Counted from the first letter of the stretch, positions 28,265-35,539 are shown. The stretch is 51,213 nt of DNA from a virus (IMGVR_UViG_3300030103_005941:1-51213); one strand, 5' to 3'. Program-made: numbers and translations. Notes: generated by a model not told the origin, from the letters alone.

Positions 28265-28909
28265 TTATCGAGGTAAAATAGTTGTTGTTCGCTCAAAAGA
28301 TTCTGGCGGTCTTTTTTGAATAACCTCGTTAGTATACGGGAACTTTGATATATCTGCTGGATCCGATAATGAAGAAGCAAATGCTCGGTTCTTAGGATCA
28401 GTAAAAGCTTGGCGTAATGAATTCAAATACCACGTGTTCTCACTCCAGCCCGGCTGTGCATAGCATGGGGAATATATTCCAGTCGTGAAGATGTTCTTGA
28501 TTTCATTGTAAAACTTATTGTATTCGCCAATTGATTGATTTATTAAAGTTATCTGTCTGTTTTGGTCTCTGGCTCTTTCAACATCACGCTGGCGATCATA
28601 CTGCCTACCTGGCACAAGTTTATAGTTACCAGTAATGTCTTGCAATCTGTAATCCGTACTGAAGTTATACGCGTCGCTGGTGGCTCGAAAACTAACTAGG
28701 CTAGCTAAATCACCAGAGCTACAAATATCTAGCGGTATATAGTTATCATTGTAGTAAGACTGCAACTCATCCAAATTTCTAAAATCAATAAATTCAGATT
28801 TTTCATTATCAAAGAATCCTATTCTAAGATTTGTACAATAAATCCTATACTTTTTAAAAAAAATTAGTAGGTCTAGAGATAGCTTTACACCTAATGCTTC
28901 AATAATCAA
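28265..28909 (-). CDS. Virion-cluster protein lacking internal methionine, TTG start
   Basis: 214 residues. There is no ATG anywhere in the frame between the upstream in-frame stop (28925) and the stop codon, so translation must begin at a rare start; TTG at 28909 is best. The leader contains AAAAAAAAAGTCTCGCC. The protein has an N-terminal hydrophobic/basic helix and a Tyr/Asp-rich middle. A charged stretch follows (ROD-like 'YDRQRDVERARDQNRQ'), then a C-terminal region with 'PGWSENTWYLNSLRQAF'. It sits between dCMP deaminase and the fibre gene, at the start of the virion block. Family not recognised; a fibre-hinge or tail accessory role is possible. Confidence 0.6.
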   Translation of the reverse strand: MIIEALGVKLSLDLLIFFKKYRIYCTNLRIGFFDNEKSEFIDFRNLDELQSYYNDNYIPLDICSSGDLASLVSFRATSDAYNFSTDYRLQDITGNYKLVPGRQYDRQRDVERARDQNRQITLINQSIGEYNKFYNEIKNIFTTGIYSPCYAQPGWSENTWYLNSLRQAFTDPKNRAFASSLSDPADISKFPYTNEVIQKRPPESFERTTTILPR

Positions 28910-28924
28910 GGCGAGACTTTTTTT

Positions 28925-29377
28925 TTATTTATCTAGAGTCGCATCAAACCTTCTTATAACGATACCCTTTGCTTCAACTGTTTTCAAAAGATCTTCGTGA
29001 TATTTTGAGCGTTCATATATCTCATCGTACACAATCTCTTTAATTCCACTTTGAATTAGTAAGAGCAGACATGTATTGCATGGCTGTAAACTACAATAAC
29101 ATGTGCAGCCATCTATGGAGATTCCCTGTTTAGCCGCCATGGCTATCGCATTCTGCTCTGCATGTATTTCATTTTTAATAGACCATTGATGATGGGCCTC
29201 AGCATCAAACTCATGGTCAAATATCTCACAACAATTCTTTGTGCCACTTACTGTTCCATTATATCCAGTTGATATAATTCTTCCATCCTTAACTATTACT
29301 GCTCCAACCTGTCTTGATACGCATTTAGATTGTGCCGCTAATGCATTAACTACTGTTAAAAAGAACTGTTCACTCAT
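28925..29377 (-). CDS. Deoxycytidylate (dCMP) deaminase
   Basis: 150 residues, a normal length for the family. The zinc-dependent deaminase motifs are intact: H72-A-E74 in 'NEIHAEQNA' and P-C100-x2-C103 in 'LQPCNTC'. The allosteric/second-zinc-type Cys/His region 'NCCEIFDHEFDAEAHHQW' matches phage-type dCMP deaminases. The enzyme converts dCMP to dUMP, which thymidylate synthase methylates using CH2-THF, linking it to the serine hydroxymethyltransferase in this window. It overlaps the phosphatase gene by 4 nt (ATGA), so the two are translated together. Confidence 0.93.
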   Translation of the reverse strand: MSEQFFLTVVNALAAQSKCVSRQVGAVIVKDGRIISTGYNGTVSGTKNCCEIFDHEFDAEAHHQWSIKNEIHAEQNAIAMAAKQGISIDGCTCYCSLQPCNTCLLLLIQSGIKEIVYDEIYERSKYHEDLLKTVEAKGIVIRRFDATLDK

Positions 29378-29943
29378 TTTTTAAATTCACTGAAGTTAGG
29401 AATCCATTTCTGCTTGATGTGCCTTGTTCTCATTTTAATGCCCTCTTTTTGCTTTAGGGCTTTTGCAAGTTCAATATTTTCAATGTCATCATCAAAGAAT
29501 GCAAAATCGTTAAATCCCATATCTATAAACTTTTTAAAAGCCTGCTGCTTCTTCTGAGCAGTCGACCCTTTAAAATTAAGAGAGGGATCATTGATTGCGA
29601 AAATATAATCTCGGTTAATTCTAACACCGTGTGACGATAAAAAATCATGGATTAGTTTTGCAGAATCTCTTGCAGTGATCACGCCGACCGGCTTTCCTTT
29701 TTTAATTGTTCTTTTCATGATATTAAAAACCCAGTCAATGATCTTACCACCTTTCATGATTTCTAAATCTTGAAAGTCTGAAAAATCAACGTCTTCATCA
29801 GGCGTCTTCTTATAAGTATTAAACTCTTGTGGAGTCAACTCATAAGTTTCACCAGTTTTCCTATTAGTGACTTTAATTCTTGCACCACTAACTAAGATTG
29901 TATCATCAATATCAAAAATGTTTATCGCCTTCTCCAATAGCAT
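29374..29943 (-). CDS. HAD-superfamily phosphatase
   Basis: 189 residues. HAD motif I is 'FDIDDTIL' (D11, D13) at the N-terminus. Motif II-like Thr lies in 'VGVITARDS' and motif IV-type acidic residues lie in 'FAFFDDDIENI'. Phage HAD proteins act as 5'-nucleotidases or nucleic-acid 3'/5'-phosphatases; together with dCMP deaminase a nucleotide role is plausible but the substrate cannot be read from sequence. The ATG lies 14 nt below a strong intrinsic terminator, so transcription probably starts anew or reads through. Confidence 0.8.
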   Translation of the reverse strand: MLLEKAINIFDIDDTILVSGARIKVTNRKTGETYELTPQEFNTYKKTPDEDVDFSDFQDLEIMKGGKIIDWVFNIMKRTIKKGKPVGVITARDSAKLIHDFLSSHGVRINRDYIFAINDPSLNFKGSTAQKKQQAFKKFIDMGFNDFAFFDDDIENIELAKALKQKEGIKMRTRHIKQKWIPNFSEFKK

Positions 29944-29956
29944 ATCCTATATATTT

Positions 29957-29983
29957 AAAAAAGGGCCAATTTTCATTGGCCCT
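29957..29983 (-). terminator. Intrinsic terminator after the RecA-like gene
   Basis: A perfect 9-bp stem, AGGGCCAAT/ATTGGCCCT (29962-29970 with 29975-29983), with a 4-nt loop. On the minus strand it is followed by TTTTTT. It sits 20 nt after the stop of the ATPase gene and 14 nt before the phosphatase ATG, so it ends or attenuates the upstream transcript. Confidence 0.88.
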
Positions 29984-30003
29984 CGGTAACAAACAAACAA
30001 CAT

Positions 30004-30858
30004 CTATTCTTCATCGTTTTTTGGATCAATTCCGAATAGCTGATTAAACTTAAGACCTTCTTCTTTAAGTTTGGTCTTTTCTTTCTTTTTAAGTTCTCTT
30101 AGGTTTTCACTCTTTTTGAAACGAGCCCAATCGTAGTTAACATCTCCAGTTCCACTGAGATCAAAAAACATTTGCTTTCCTACATGACCTCGTCGGTTTT
30201 TACTAAAGACTACGTAGCGTTCCTCTTGGTTAGTTTCATCAATAAAACGTATCTCCATCATTCCAGTAGTCATGTGCTTTAATTTGTTGCTACCGACAAA
30301 TACCCCGCCTTTGTTGACTTGCTGTATGTTAAGGAATGTGGTGTAGGTTTTAGATTTATTATTAGCAAGATTGTGCTTGTACATTGTATCTAGTAAGTAC
30401 TTCTCAGCACGGTTTCGGGTCATCTTGCATTCTTCTCTAATAATTTCTTGTAGCTCAACTAAACTATCAATAAGAACGATATCGTATCCGTCGTTTAGTA
30501 GTTGATCTAGAGCCTTCTTAGGATCCTTTCCGTTTAGTTCTTGGGGGAAGAAGATATCGATATCAGCAAACTTGGGATATCGCTCAACATAGAGATAAAG
30601 GTCAATCTGATTCATCTCGGCTGAAATGAACAGCACTTTTGAACCATTCTTTTTAGCATTTGAAATAATATCAAGAGTAACAGTTGACTTGCCAACTCCT
30701 GGATCACCTACAACCATCCAGTTTGTTGCTTTAGGAATTCCGCCTTTTATGCTAAATAACTGGTCTACAGGAGAATCAGTGAGATGTGCATCAAATAATT
30801 CCTTTTCGTATTTGATGTCTTTAATTCGAGTTACTAGATTTGAAGTTTTGTTTGCCAT
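30004..30858 (-). CDS. RecA/DnaB-fold ATPase (RadA-like or helicase-like)
   Basis: 284 residues. Walker A is 'GDPGVGKST' (51-59) and Walker B-type 'DIVLIDSL' is near 125-132. Downstream are 'LNIQQVNKGG' with a sensor Gln/Asn and a beta-strand pair ending 'VVFSKNRRGHVGK'. This order is that of RecA-superfamily ATPases (RadA/Sms, DnaB core, KaiC-like). There is no N-terminal DnaG-binding domain or zinc finger, so the role (recombination, helicase loading or replication) is uncertain. The C-terminus is a Lys/Glu-rich tail. It is the first gene of a transcript that begins at the TATATT-N3-A-R-TGTAA motif 15 nt upstream and ends at the hairpin after its stop. Confidence 0.8.
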   Translation of the reverse strand: MANKTSNLVTRIKDIKYEKELFDAHLTDSPVDQLFSIKGGIPKATNWMVVGDPGVGKSTVTLDIISNAKKNGSKVLFISAEMNQIDLYLYVERYPKFADIDIFFPQELNGKDPKKALDQLLNDGYDIVLIDSLVELQEIIREECKMTRNRAEKYLLDTMYKHNLANNKSKTYTTFLNIQQVNKGGVFVGSNKLKHMTTGMMEIRFIDETNQEERYVVFSKNRRGHVGKQMFFDLSGTGDVNYDWARFKKSENLRELKKKEKTKLKEEGLKFNQLFGIDPKNDEE

Positions 30859-30872
30859 TTAATTGTTTGTTG

Positions 30873-30888
30873 TTACATTCTTAATATA
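30873..30888 (-). promoter_or_regulatory. Promoter-like motif copy 1 (RecA-like gene)
   Basis: Plus-strand TTACATTCTTAATATA; minus-sense TATATTAAGAATGTAA. It fits the four-copy consensus TATATT-N3-A-R-TGTAA. It ends 14 nt before the ATG, so a -10-like TATATT with a very short leader is plausible. Confidence 0.65.
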
Positions 30889-30913
30889 ACACATTCCAAT
30901 TAATTTGAAACAT

Positions 30914-31096
30914 TTAATCTTCTTTTTTCTTAGTTTTTACTCGGTCTACCATATTATCTAATGATTGGCTAAGTTGCTCGATGCTATTTTCCATAGTTCC
31001 GATTTTAATAGGAGTCCATTTAGTAGCGATAGTCAATAAAACGACAGTTCCTATAAAATGCCAAAAGTCCGAAAAAATAAATTGTAAAGTTTCCAT
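30914..31096 (-). CDS. Small membrane protein with coiled tail
   Basis: 60 residues. One N-terminal membrane segment (FWHFIGTVVLLTIATKW) is followed by a charged, heptad-like helix (MENSIEQLSQSLDNMVDRVK) and a Lys-rich end. The organisation resembles small holin or spanin-like proteins, but it stands in a replication/chaperone neighbourhood, so this is only a possibility. Confidence 0.65.
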   Translation of the reverse strand: METLQFIFSDFWHFIGTVVLLTIATKWTPIKIGTMENSIEQLSQSLDNMVDRVKTKKKED

Positions 31097-31106
31097 TTTT
31101 ATCTTT

Positions 31107-31352
31107 TTATATGATTAAGTCCCTGATTTGTTTAATGTTCTCACATTTTTCGTACTCCTCTTGTTGCTCGAACCATTCAATTATTCTCCCAAGACTTGCG
31201 CGGCGCCTATCTGCTGGCATATCTTTATGCCTTATTACAGACTCTGGATCACTTACAATATAATTGTAAACCGTGTTCATAAATTTTGGATAATTATTTT
31301 TAATCATTTCATCCAACATGTTGTTAATAAACCCATCGTAATTATCGTCCAT
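31107..31352 (-). CDS. Hypothetical protein
   Basis: 81 residues, helical and charged, with Tyr/Asn-rich N-terminal third. The C-terminal half, 'RRRASLGRIIEWFEQQEEYE' followed by KCENIK, resembles helix-rich regulatory tails such as UvrB/UvrC motifs (E-x-Y-E-x-C/A). It overlaps the DnaJ gene by 11 nt, so it is co-translated with it. Family not recognised. Confidence 0.6.
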   Translation of the reverse strand: MDDNYDGFINNMLDEMIKNNYPKFMNTVYNYIVSDPESVIRHKDMPADRRRASLGRIIEWFEQQEEYEKCENIKQIRDLII

Positions 31353-32142
31353 ATCTTAAAAATCTTAGTTGTTCAAATAGTTTTATTTCTCTATCAGTTA
31401 GTTTTTCAGGCAATTTTATGTTAACAGTTAAGTATAAGTCATCTTTTTCTTCAGGATTTCGATACAAAGGAAAACCTTTGCCCTTTAATCTTAAGACTCC
31501 ACCGTTCTGTGTTCCAGGTGGAATGCTGAATGTATACTTATTTCCATAGACATCAATAGTATCAGTATGGCCTAAAATTGCATCGTATAACTCTATATTT
31601 ATTATTGTGTGGATTCCCTTATCATCCCTGTAAAAATCCTTGCTCTCTAAAATATCTAACGTAATTATTAAATCACCAGATTTTTCTTCTGTCTCGCCAA
31701 CCTGACCATAGCCTTTAATCTTTAGTTTTTGCTTATGTTTAACACCCTTTGGTATTTTAATGTCTATTGTTTTCATGCCTATCCTAATCCTTCGTTTAGA
31801 TCCATGATAGGCCTCCTCTAGCGTTAACGAAACATTAGTATTTACATTTCTACTTTTAGCTGTGGCAGATCTGCCATATACCTGGTTAAAGACATCCGCA
31901 AACCCTGATCCGTTCATAAAGTCAGAAAAAATATCTTCGGTATTTGTAGAATAACTCCAACCAGGTTGCCCTTTAGCTTTTGGATTTTTTATATTTTCAT
32001 AGGCATCGTTAATTTCTTTAAACTTTGCCTCATCACCTCCACGATCAGGATGGTGTTTTAACGTGAGTTTTCTATAAGCCTTCTTAACATCATCTAATGA
32101 TGCGCCTCTTTCAACGCCTAAAACAGAGTATGGATCATTCAT
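31342..32142 (-). CDS. DnaJ/CbpA-type J-domain cochaperone
   Basis: 266 residues. An N-terminal J domain (~1-65) contains the invariant HPD at 31-33 in 'LKHHPDRGG'. A short linker and two C-terminal substrate-binding beta domains follow ('GSKRRIRIGMKTIDIKIPKG', 'GKGFPLYRNPEEKDDLYLTV'). There is no CxxCxGxG zinc-finger region, so it is a type-II (CbpA-like) protein, somewhat shorter than cellular ones (~300). It would stimulate host DnaK, presumably for capsid/tail folding or replication complex remodelling. It is the third gene of a five-gene run with overlapping ends. Confidence 0.9.
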   Translation of the reverse strand: MNDPYSVLGVERGASLDDVKKAYRKLTLKHHPDRGGDEAKFKEINDAYENIKNPKAKGQPGWSYSTNTEDIFSDFMNGSGFADVFNQVYGRSATAKSRNVNTNVSLTLEEAYHGSKRRIRIGMKTIDIKIPKGVKHKQKLKIKGYGQVGETEEKSGDLIITLDILESKDFYRDDKGIHTIINIELYDAILGHTDTIDVYGNKYTFSIPPGTQNGGVLRLKGKGFPLYRNPEEKDDLYLTVNIKLPEKLTDREIKLFEQLRFLRYGR

Positions 32143-32398
32143 GACTGTATGCTTTATAGCCTAGGCTAACATAATAGTCGAAATGTTCTGAAATTTCCTT
32201 TGTAGTTATCCAGGTTGATTTTTGTGTAGAGATATTACCCTTAACCCTTTTGGTAAATGCCTTGTTGACAAACCATGGATCTCTCTTGCTTTCCATCCAG
32301 AAATAACACTTCTGCCAAGATCTAGGCTTGCGGAGAAATGGCTTTTTACCATCCTTAATCTCTGCTATAAAATCTTTTTTACTTATTTCTTTGCTCAT
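32135..32398 (-). CDS. Hypothetical protein
   Basis: 87 residues, basic, Lys/Trp/Tyr-rich (KPFLRKPRSWQKCYFWMESK). It overlaps the DnaJ gene by 8 nt and the preceding gene by 20 nt, a compact co-translated set. No motif is recognised. Confidence 0.6.
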   Translation of the reverse strand: MSKEISKKDFIAEIKDGKKPFLRKPRSWQKCYFWMESKRDPWFVNKAFTKRVKGNISTQKSTWITTKEISEHFDYYVSLGYKAYSHE

Positions 32399-32585
32399 TT
32401 AAGTTTCTGATTTGAGCTAACTTTAGCTTTTCTTCAAGTCTGTATTTCTTATCTTCGCGCTCGTTTAGAGATTTAAGCTGTATAGCTATTTGTTCTAATG
32501 CAAGCGTTAATCTCTTGTCATCACCGTTATTGCTAAGCTTAAAGCTTTGGCGAATTGTGCGTTGTCTTTCTCTACGTTCAGCCAT
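32379..32585 (-). CDS. Hypothetical charged helical protein
   Basis: 68 residues, almost all predicted helix, alternating Arg/Lys and Glu (MAERRERQRTIRQSFKLSNN; C-terminal LEEKLKLAQIRNLNEQRNK). It is the first gene of the minus-strand run below the divergent intergenic region. A small coiled-coil or RNA-associated protein is possible; no family is recognised. Confidence 0.6.
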   Translation of the reverse strand: MAERRERQRTIRQSFKLSNNGDDKRLTLALEQIAIQLKSLNEREDKKYRLEEKLKLAQIRNLNEQRNK

Positions 32586-32642
32586 TTTTTATTTTTATAT
32601 TATATATGTTGGTTAAGTTTCAATATATAAAAAAAGATTTAC
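32586..32642. promoter_or_regulatory. Divergent intergenic region
   Basis: 57 nt of almost pure A/T between divergently transcribed genes, containing TATATTATATATG and AATATATAAAAAAAG. It must hold promoters for both directions unless the plus-strand genes are read from further away. The plus-strand TATATTATATATGTTG partly resembles the four-copy motif, but mismatches its second half, so no exact site is called. Confidence 0.4.
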
Positions 32643-32942
32643 ATGTCTAGAATTTCCAAATTTAAAGATTTTGTTGCAGAAGACCTAGTAGCCGTTGGAT
32701 TTGGGCCTGGTGCAATATCACCAACTATAGCTGGTGCAGGTAGGCCAATGACAGGATATTCACTAGCTCCAATAACTGTTAATTTAACTAAATTAGGCGA
32801 AAGCGTTGCTGAACAGGCTTGCGCTTATGAGGCAAATGACAATCCAAAACATTCTGGTGATGATTATATGTTAGAGGCTAAAAATCATATTAACAACAAG
32901 TTAGATGAAATGTATGAAAAATACAAAAAAGGCCAAAGCTAA
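32643..32942 (+). CDS. Leader-bearing small protein, candidate packaged protein
   Basis: 99 residues, the first of three plus-strand genes. It begins MSRISKFKDFVAEDL, which resembles a T4 capsid-targeting leader (MKTYQEFIAE in T4 internal proteins), with an F-V-A-E site. The rest is a Gly/Pro/Ala-rich stretch (GFGPGAISPTIAGAGRPMTG) and a helical C-terminus with 'NHINNKLDEMYEKYKKG'. The stop lies 4 nt before the next gene's preferred ATG. Head-packaging is an inference from the leader only. Confidence 0.6.
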   Translation: MSRISKFKDFVAEDLVAVGFGPGAISPTIAGAGRPMTGYSLAPITVNLTKLGESVAEQACAYEANDNPKHSGDDYMLEAKNHINNKLDEMYEKYKKGQS

Positions 32943-32946
32943 ACAG

Positions 32947-33228
32947 ATGACTAAGATTCCAAAGTTTGATATTTTTGAATCTGATGATCATAATCAGATC
33001 AAGCTTGAAATTATTGAAGAGCAAGATGACTACGAGTTTGATCCTGCTGAAGCAAATGACAGGCTAAAGAGGCGTATGGATAAACATGTCCAAAGATTCA
33101 GAGCTGCTCAGGAAAGACAGGATAATTATTATATTGAGTATTACAAAATCATGATTCAAATTGATAAGTTGGATCAGAGCAAGCTAAAACTTAAGTCTCA
33201 ACTATATAAGTTAAAACAGAGCAAATAA
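32947..33228 (+). CDS. Leader-bearing coiled-coil protein
   Basis: 93 residues from ATG at 32947 (MTKIPKFDIFESDDH). An in-frame ATG at 32905 would overlap the previous gene and add a Lys-rich stretch; the downstream start gives the leader-like KFDIFE. The rest is a long charged helix (LKRRMDKHVQRFRAAQERQD..., KLDQSKLKLKSQLYKLKQSK), a likely coiled coil. The stop TAATG overlaps the next ATG. No family is recognised. Confidence 0.6.
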   Translation: MTKIPKFDIFESDDHNQIKLEIIEEQDDYEFDPAEANDRLKRRMDKHVQRFRAAQERQDNYYIEYYKIMIQIDKLDQSKLKLKSQLYKLKQSK

Positions 33229-33476
33229 TGAATGATCAAGAGAGAAAAGATCTTAAAAATATAAGATACTACAAAGGAACGGTTTCTGACTTCAAAAATT
33301 TCTTTGATGATAAGGCAAAAGAAACTACTGGTAAGGATGAGGATACTAATGCATTTGGAACTCCTGAATATAATGGATTCAATGATGTCCACCCGACTCG
33401 TGGTGCTAACCAAAGCCCACATTGGAAGACTAGTAATATAGATGAATCTGCTATTCCTAGATTCAAGGACTTTTAA
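33228..33476 (+). CDS. Hypothetical protein with C-terminal leader-like motif
   Basis: 82 residues, acidic and hydrophilic, probably partly disordered. It contains 'VSDFKNFFDDKAK' near residue 20 and ends 'SAIPRFKDF', echoing the KFKDF / PKFDIF leaders of the two preceding genes but at the C-terminus. It converges on bS21, overlapping its stop by 4 nt. No family is recognised. Confidence 0.55.
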   Translation: MNDQERKDLKNIRYYKGTVSDFKNFFDDKAKETTGKDEDTNAFGTPEYNGFNDVHPTRGANQSPHWKTSNIDESAIPRFKDF

Positions 33477-33667
33477 TCGTTATCTAAGTTTCTCTTTTTT
33501 TGCTTATATTTTGCATCAAGAAGCTCTTTTCTTCTTGCTACAGAAGGTTTAGTATATTCTTGACGATCTCTAAGTTCAGTTTGTATATCAGCCTTTCGTC
33601 GCTTTTGCTTATATCGCTTAAGCATTGCGTCAATGCTTTCTCCTTTTTTTCTTACGATTTTTATCAT
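33473..33667 (-). CDS. rpsU: Phage-encoded ribosomal protein bS21
   Basis: 64 residues. The N-terminus 'MIKIVRKKGESIDAMLKRYK' has the bS21 pattern (V/I-x-V-x-E/G-x-E-x-I-x(2)-A/M-L-(K/R)-(K/R)-F/Y-K). It is followed by 'IQTELRDRQEYTKPSVARRK' matching the bS21 'ELR-x-R-x-(F/Y)-x-KPS' segment. At 64 residues it resembles Bacteroidetes bS21 rather than the 71-residue E. coli form. bS21 sits on the 30S platform near the 16S 3' end (anti-Shine-Dalgarno) and can exchange on ribosomes. A phage copy could remodel host initiation. Its 5' end overlaps the preceding gene by 38 nt. Confidence 0.9.
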   Translation of the reverse strand: MIKIVRKKGESIDAMLKRYKQKRRKADIQTELRDRQEYTKPSVARRKELLDAKYKQKKRNLDND

Positions 33668-33980
33668 ATTCTGTATTGGGTTTTATATCTAAATCACTAC
33701 AATCCTCCGGCCATCTAAGATTATCTATCCCTTTTGGATCAACTTCGGTATTTGTCTGAAACAGATAAAGCGGGCCTTCATAGTCAGCATAGCCAGCTGC
33801 AATTCCTACCCGGCCCTTCTTATAATCTTTTTTTAATACTCTCCTCTTACCATCCCAGCTCCGGAACATTGACCATGTTACCCGTATCCATCTATCTTTT
33901 TGTTGATGGTAAACTTCAAGTGAGCAAGAAGGATCGTAATCAAAATACATCCCTTGAATTTCATGTTTTGTCTTTTGCAT
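33630..33980 (-). CDS. Hypothetical protein
   Basis: 117 residues starting at ATG 33980 (MQKTKHEIQGMYFDYDPSCS). This start is preferred over upstream Met codons because it overlaps the end of the small membrane gene just as neighbouring genes do. The fold looks beta-rich with many Trp/Tyr ('WIRVTWSMFRSWDGKRRVLK'), ending in a Lys/Arg-rich tail that overlaps bS21. No family is recognised. Confidence 0.55.
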   Translation of the reverse strand: MQKTKHEIQGMYFDYDPSCSLEVYHQQKDRWIRVTWSMFRSWDGKRRVLKKDYKKGRVGIAAGYADYEGPLYLFQTNTEVDPKGIDNLRWPEDCSDLDIKPNTEYDKNRKKKRRKH

Positions 33981-34110
33981 ACTTTTTGTTATCTGGTAAA
34001 TTCCAATCATCATCGTCATCATCTATGAAAACATAAAAAACAATGACATAAATGCCCAATATTGATATTGCAAATATAATTGGGTCAAGTATGTTCCAGA
34101 TGTTTGCCAT
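33961..34110 (-). CDS. Tiny membrane protein with acidic loop
   Basis: 49 residues (MANIWNILDPIIFAISILGI...). One long hydrophobic segment is followed by five-to-six consecutive Asp residues and a short polar tail. Start ATG 34110, stop TGA at 33961-33963, overlapping the next gene by 20 nt. Single-span protein of unknown role. Confidence 0.6.
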   Translation of the reverse strand: MANIWNILDPIIFAISILGIYVIVFYVFIDDDDDDWNLPDNKKYAKDKT

Positions 34111-34148
34111 ACTTATATCTATAGTAACAAGTATGGTTTATAATGAAA

Positions 34149-34373
34149 CTATTTGTCTGGCCAGTTTTTAAACTCACGCCACATTTGAAAGAATACGAGT
34201 TGGAATTCATCGCCGTCTAACGGGCTCGACATTTTGCTTAAAATATCATTTATCTTATCATCTAATTCATTAATCGTATCCTTTCTTCCCCTATTGTACA
34301 TTTCAAGTTTCAAACTCGAGTTATCTACATGTCTTGCACCTGGTTTTATAAAACTATAATCATTTTGAGCCAT
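34149..34373 (-). CDS. Hypothetical protein
   Basis: 74 residues from ATG 34373 (MAQNDYSFIKPGARHVDNSS), chosen because it falls 11 nt after the cysteine synthase stop; an upstream in-frame start would overlap that gene. Helical, with 'INELDDKINDILSKM' and a Trp-rich end (MWREFKNWPDK). No family is recognised. Confidence 0.6.
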   Translation of the reverse strand: MAQNDYSFIKPGARHVDNSSLKLEMYNRGRKDTINELDDKINDILSKMSSPLDGDEFQLVFFQMWREFKNWPDK

Positions 34374-34383
34374 ATCTAATTTT

Positions 34384-35262
34384 TTAGAGGCAACTAAAAT
34401 ACCTGTCGCCTCGGTCACATAAAAAAGTTACAACAATCCCTTCTGGATCGTTATCTTCTATCCATTTTTCGGCAGCTAGTATATTTGCACCGGCTGAAAT
34501 GCCAACAAATATTCCGTGTTCTTTTGCAAGTTTTCTAGAACGATTTTTGGCATCTTCTGTTTTTATTCTGGTGACTTCGTCAACCTCGTCCATGTCGACT
34601 AAGAATTTTGAGCCATCGCCGATTCCTTGTATTCCATGCAAGCCAGGTTCACCACCACTCATCACTGGCGATTCGTCTGGTTCTACTGCGACTACTTTCA
34701 TGTCTCTCCAAAATCCCTTAAGACTTTGTCCACAACCCATTAGTGTTCCGCCAGTACCAGTTCCAGTTACTAAAGCATCTATGGTGTGCGTATCTTTATA
34801 TTCTTGTATTATCTCTTGAGCAGTTGTAAAATAGTGCGAACTAATATTGATAGGATTGCCAAATTGGTTACAATTAAACCATCCATTTTTCTCACATAAT
34901 TCATCACGCATTCTAATCGCCTCATCAAAATCTCCAGCTGGAACTAAAACAAGTTCAGCGCCATAATATTCGAGAGTCTTTTTGCGCTCTTCTGACATGT
35001 TAGTAGGCATTACTATCACACAGTTATAGCCACGCTCAGCAGCTAACCACGCAAATGACACACCCATATTTCCAGATGTAGCTTCACAAATAGTTCCACC
35101 TGGTTTTAGCTTGCCAGATCTTTCAGCATCGTTTATTATCCAACTTGCTGGACGATCCTTGATAGATCCAGTAGGATTAAATATTTCAGCCTTTGCCCAC
35201 AACCTATCGCTAATTTTGATCATAGGTGTTTTTCCTATGCTATCGCTAAGTCTATTTTGCAT
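34384..35262 (-). CDS. cysK: Cysteine synthase (O-acetylserine sulfhydrylase)
   Basis: 292 residues from ATG 35262 (an earlier TTG at 35280 is possible). The PLP lysine is K35 in 'NPTGSIKDRPA', followed by the substrate loop 'ATSGNMGVSFAW' and the phosphate-binding 'TGTGTGGT'. The 'GISAGAN' segment and C-terminal 'CDRGDRYFSCL' are typical of CysK/CysM. It makes L-cysteine from O-acetylserine and sulfide. Catalytic motifs are intact and the length is near the usual ~300. A phage copy probably supports cysteine, Fe-S cluster or thiol supply. It lies next to serine hydroxymethyltransferase, so two serine-linked enzymes are adjacent. CysM cannot be excluded from sequence alone. Confidence 0.92.
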   Translation of the reverse strand: MQNRLSDSIGKTPMIKISDRLWAKAEIFNPTGSIKDRPASWIINDAERSGKLKPGGTICEATSGNMGVSFAWLAAERGYNCVIVMPTNMSEERKKTLEYYGAELVLVPAGDFDEAIRMRDELCEKNGWFNCNQFGNPINISSHYFTTAQEIIQEYKDTHTIDALVTGTGTGGTLMGCGQSLKGFWRDMKVVAVEPDESPVMSGGEPGLHGIQGIGDGSKFLVDMDEVDEVTRIKTEDAKNRSRKLAKEHGIFVGISAGANILAAEKWIEDNDPEGIVVTFLCDRGDRYFSCL

Positions 35263-35263
35263 A

Positions 35264-35539
35264 TTAAATGTAGTCTTCAACTATGTCATCATCAATCTCG
35301 CATATCTCACCAGCTTGGCCAAATTCTTCAGGATTTCCCCATTCTTGGCAACATGCATAGAGCACATCGGCAAGCTCATGGTCTCGCTCCCATCCTGATT
35401 CAGTTAGTATATGCACTTCTTGCCCGTCCCAGCCATCGTAATAACGGTATTCTAGACTTTCTCCTTTATACTCTAGTTCGCCTTGCCATAGTTGGTCTTC
35501 TTGTAAGTTTGCTGCCTTAATAACTTTAAAAATTGCCAT
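35264..35539 (-). CDS. Hypothetical acidic protein
   Basis: 91 residues, very acidic and aromatic-rich ('LEYRYYDGWDGQEVHILTES', C-terminus EICEIDDDIVEDYI), with two adjacent Cys (ACCQEW). The stop at 35264 lies one base before the cysteine synthase ATG. The 5' end overlaps the tiny membrane gene by 14 nt. Family not recognised. Confidence 0.65.
   Translation of the reverse strand: MAIFKVIKAANLQEDQLWQGELEYKGESLEYRYYDGWDGQEVHILTESGWERDHELADVLYACCQEWGNPEEFGQAGEICEIDDDIVEDYI

Noticed and set aside
28913-28924. A-run (nine A, minus sense) as a frameshift site between dCMP deaminase and the next gene
   Set aside because: It lies after the deaminase stop codon, so a ribosome would have terminated before reaching it; kept only as a likely A-rich leader.
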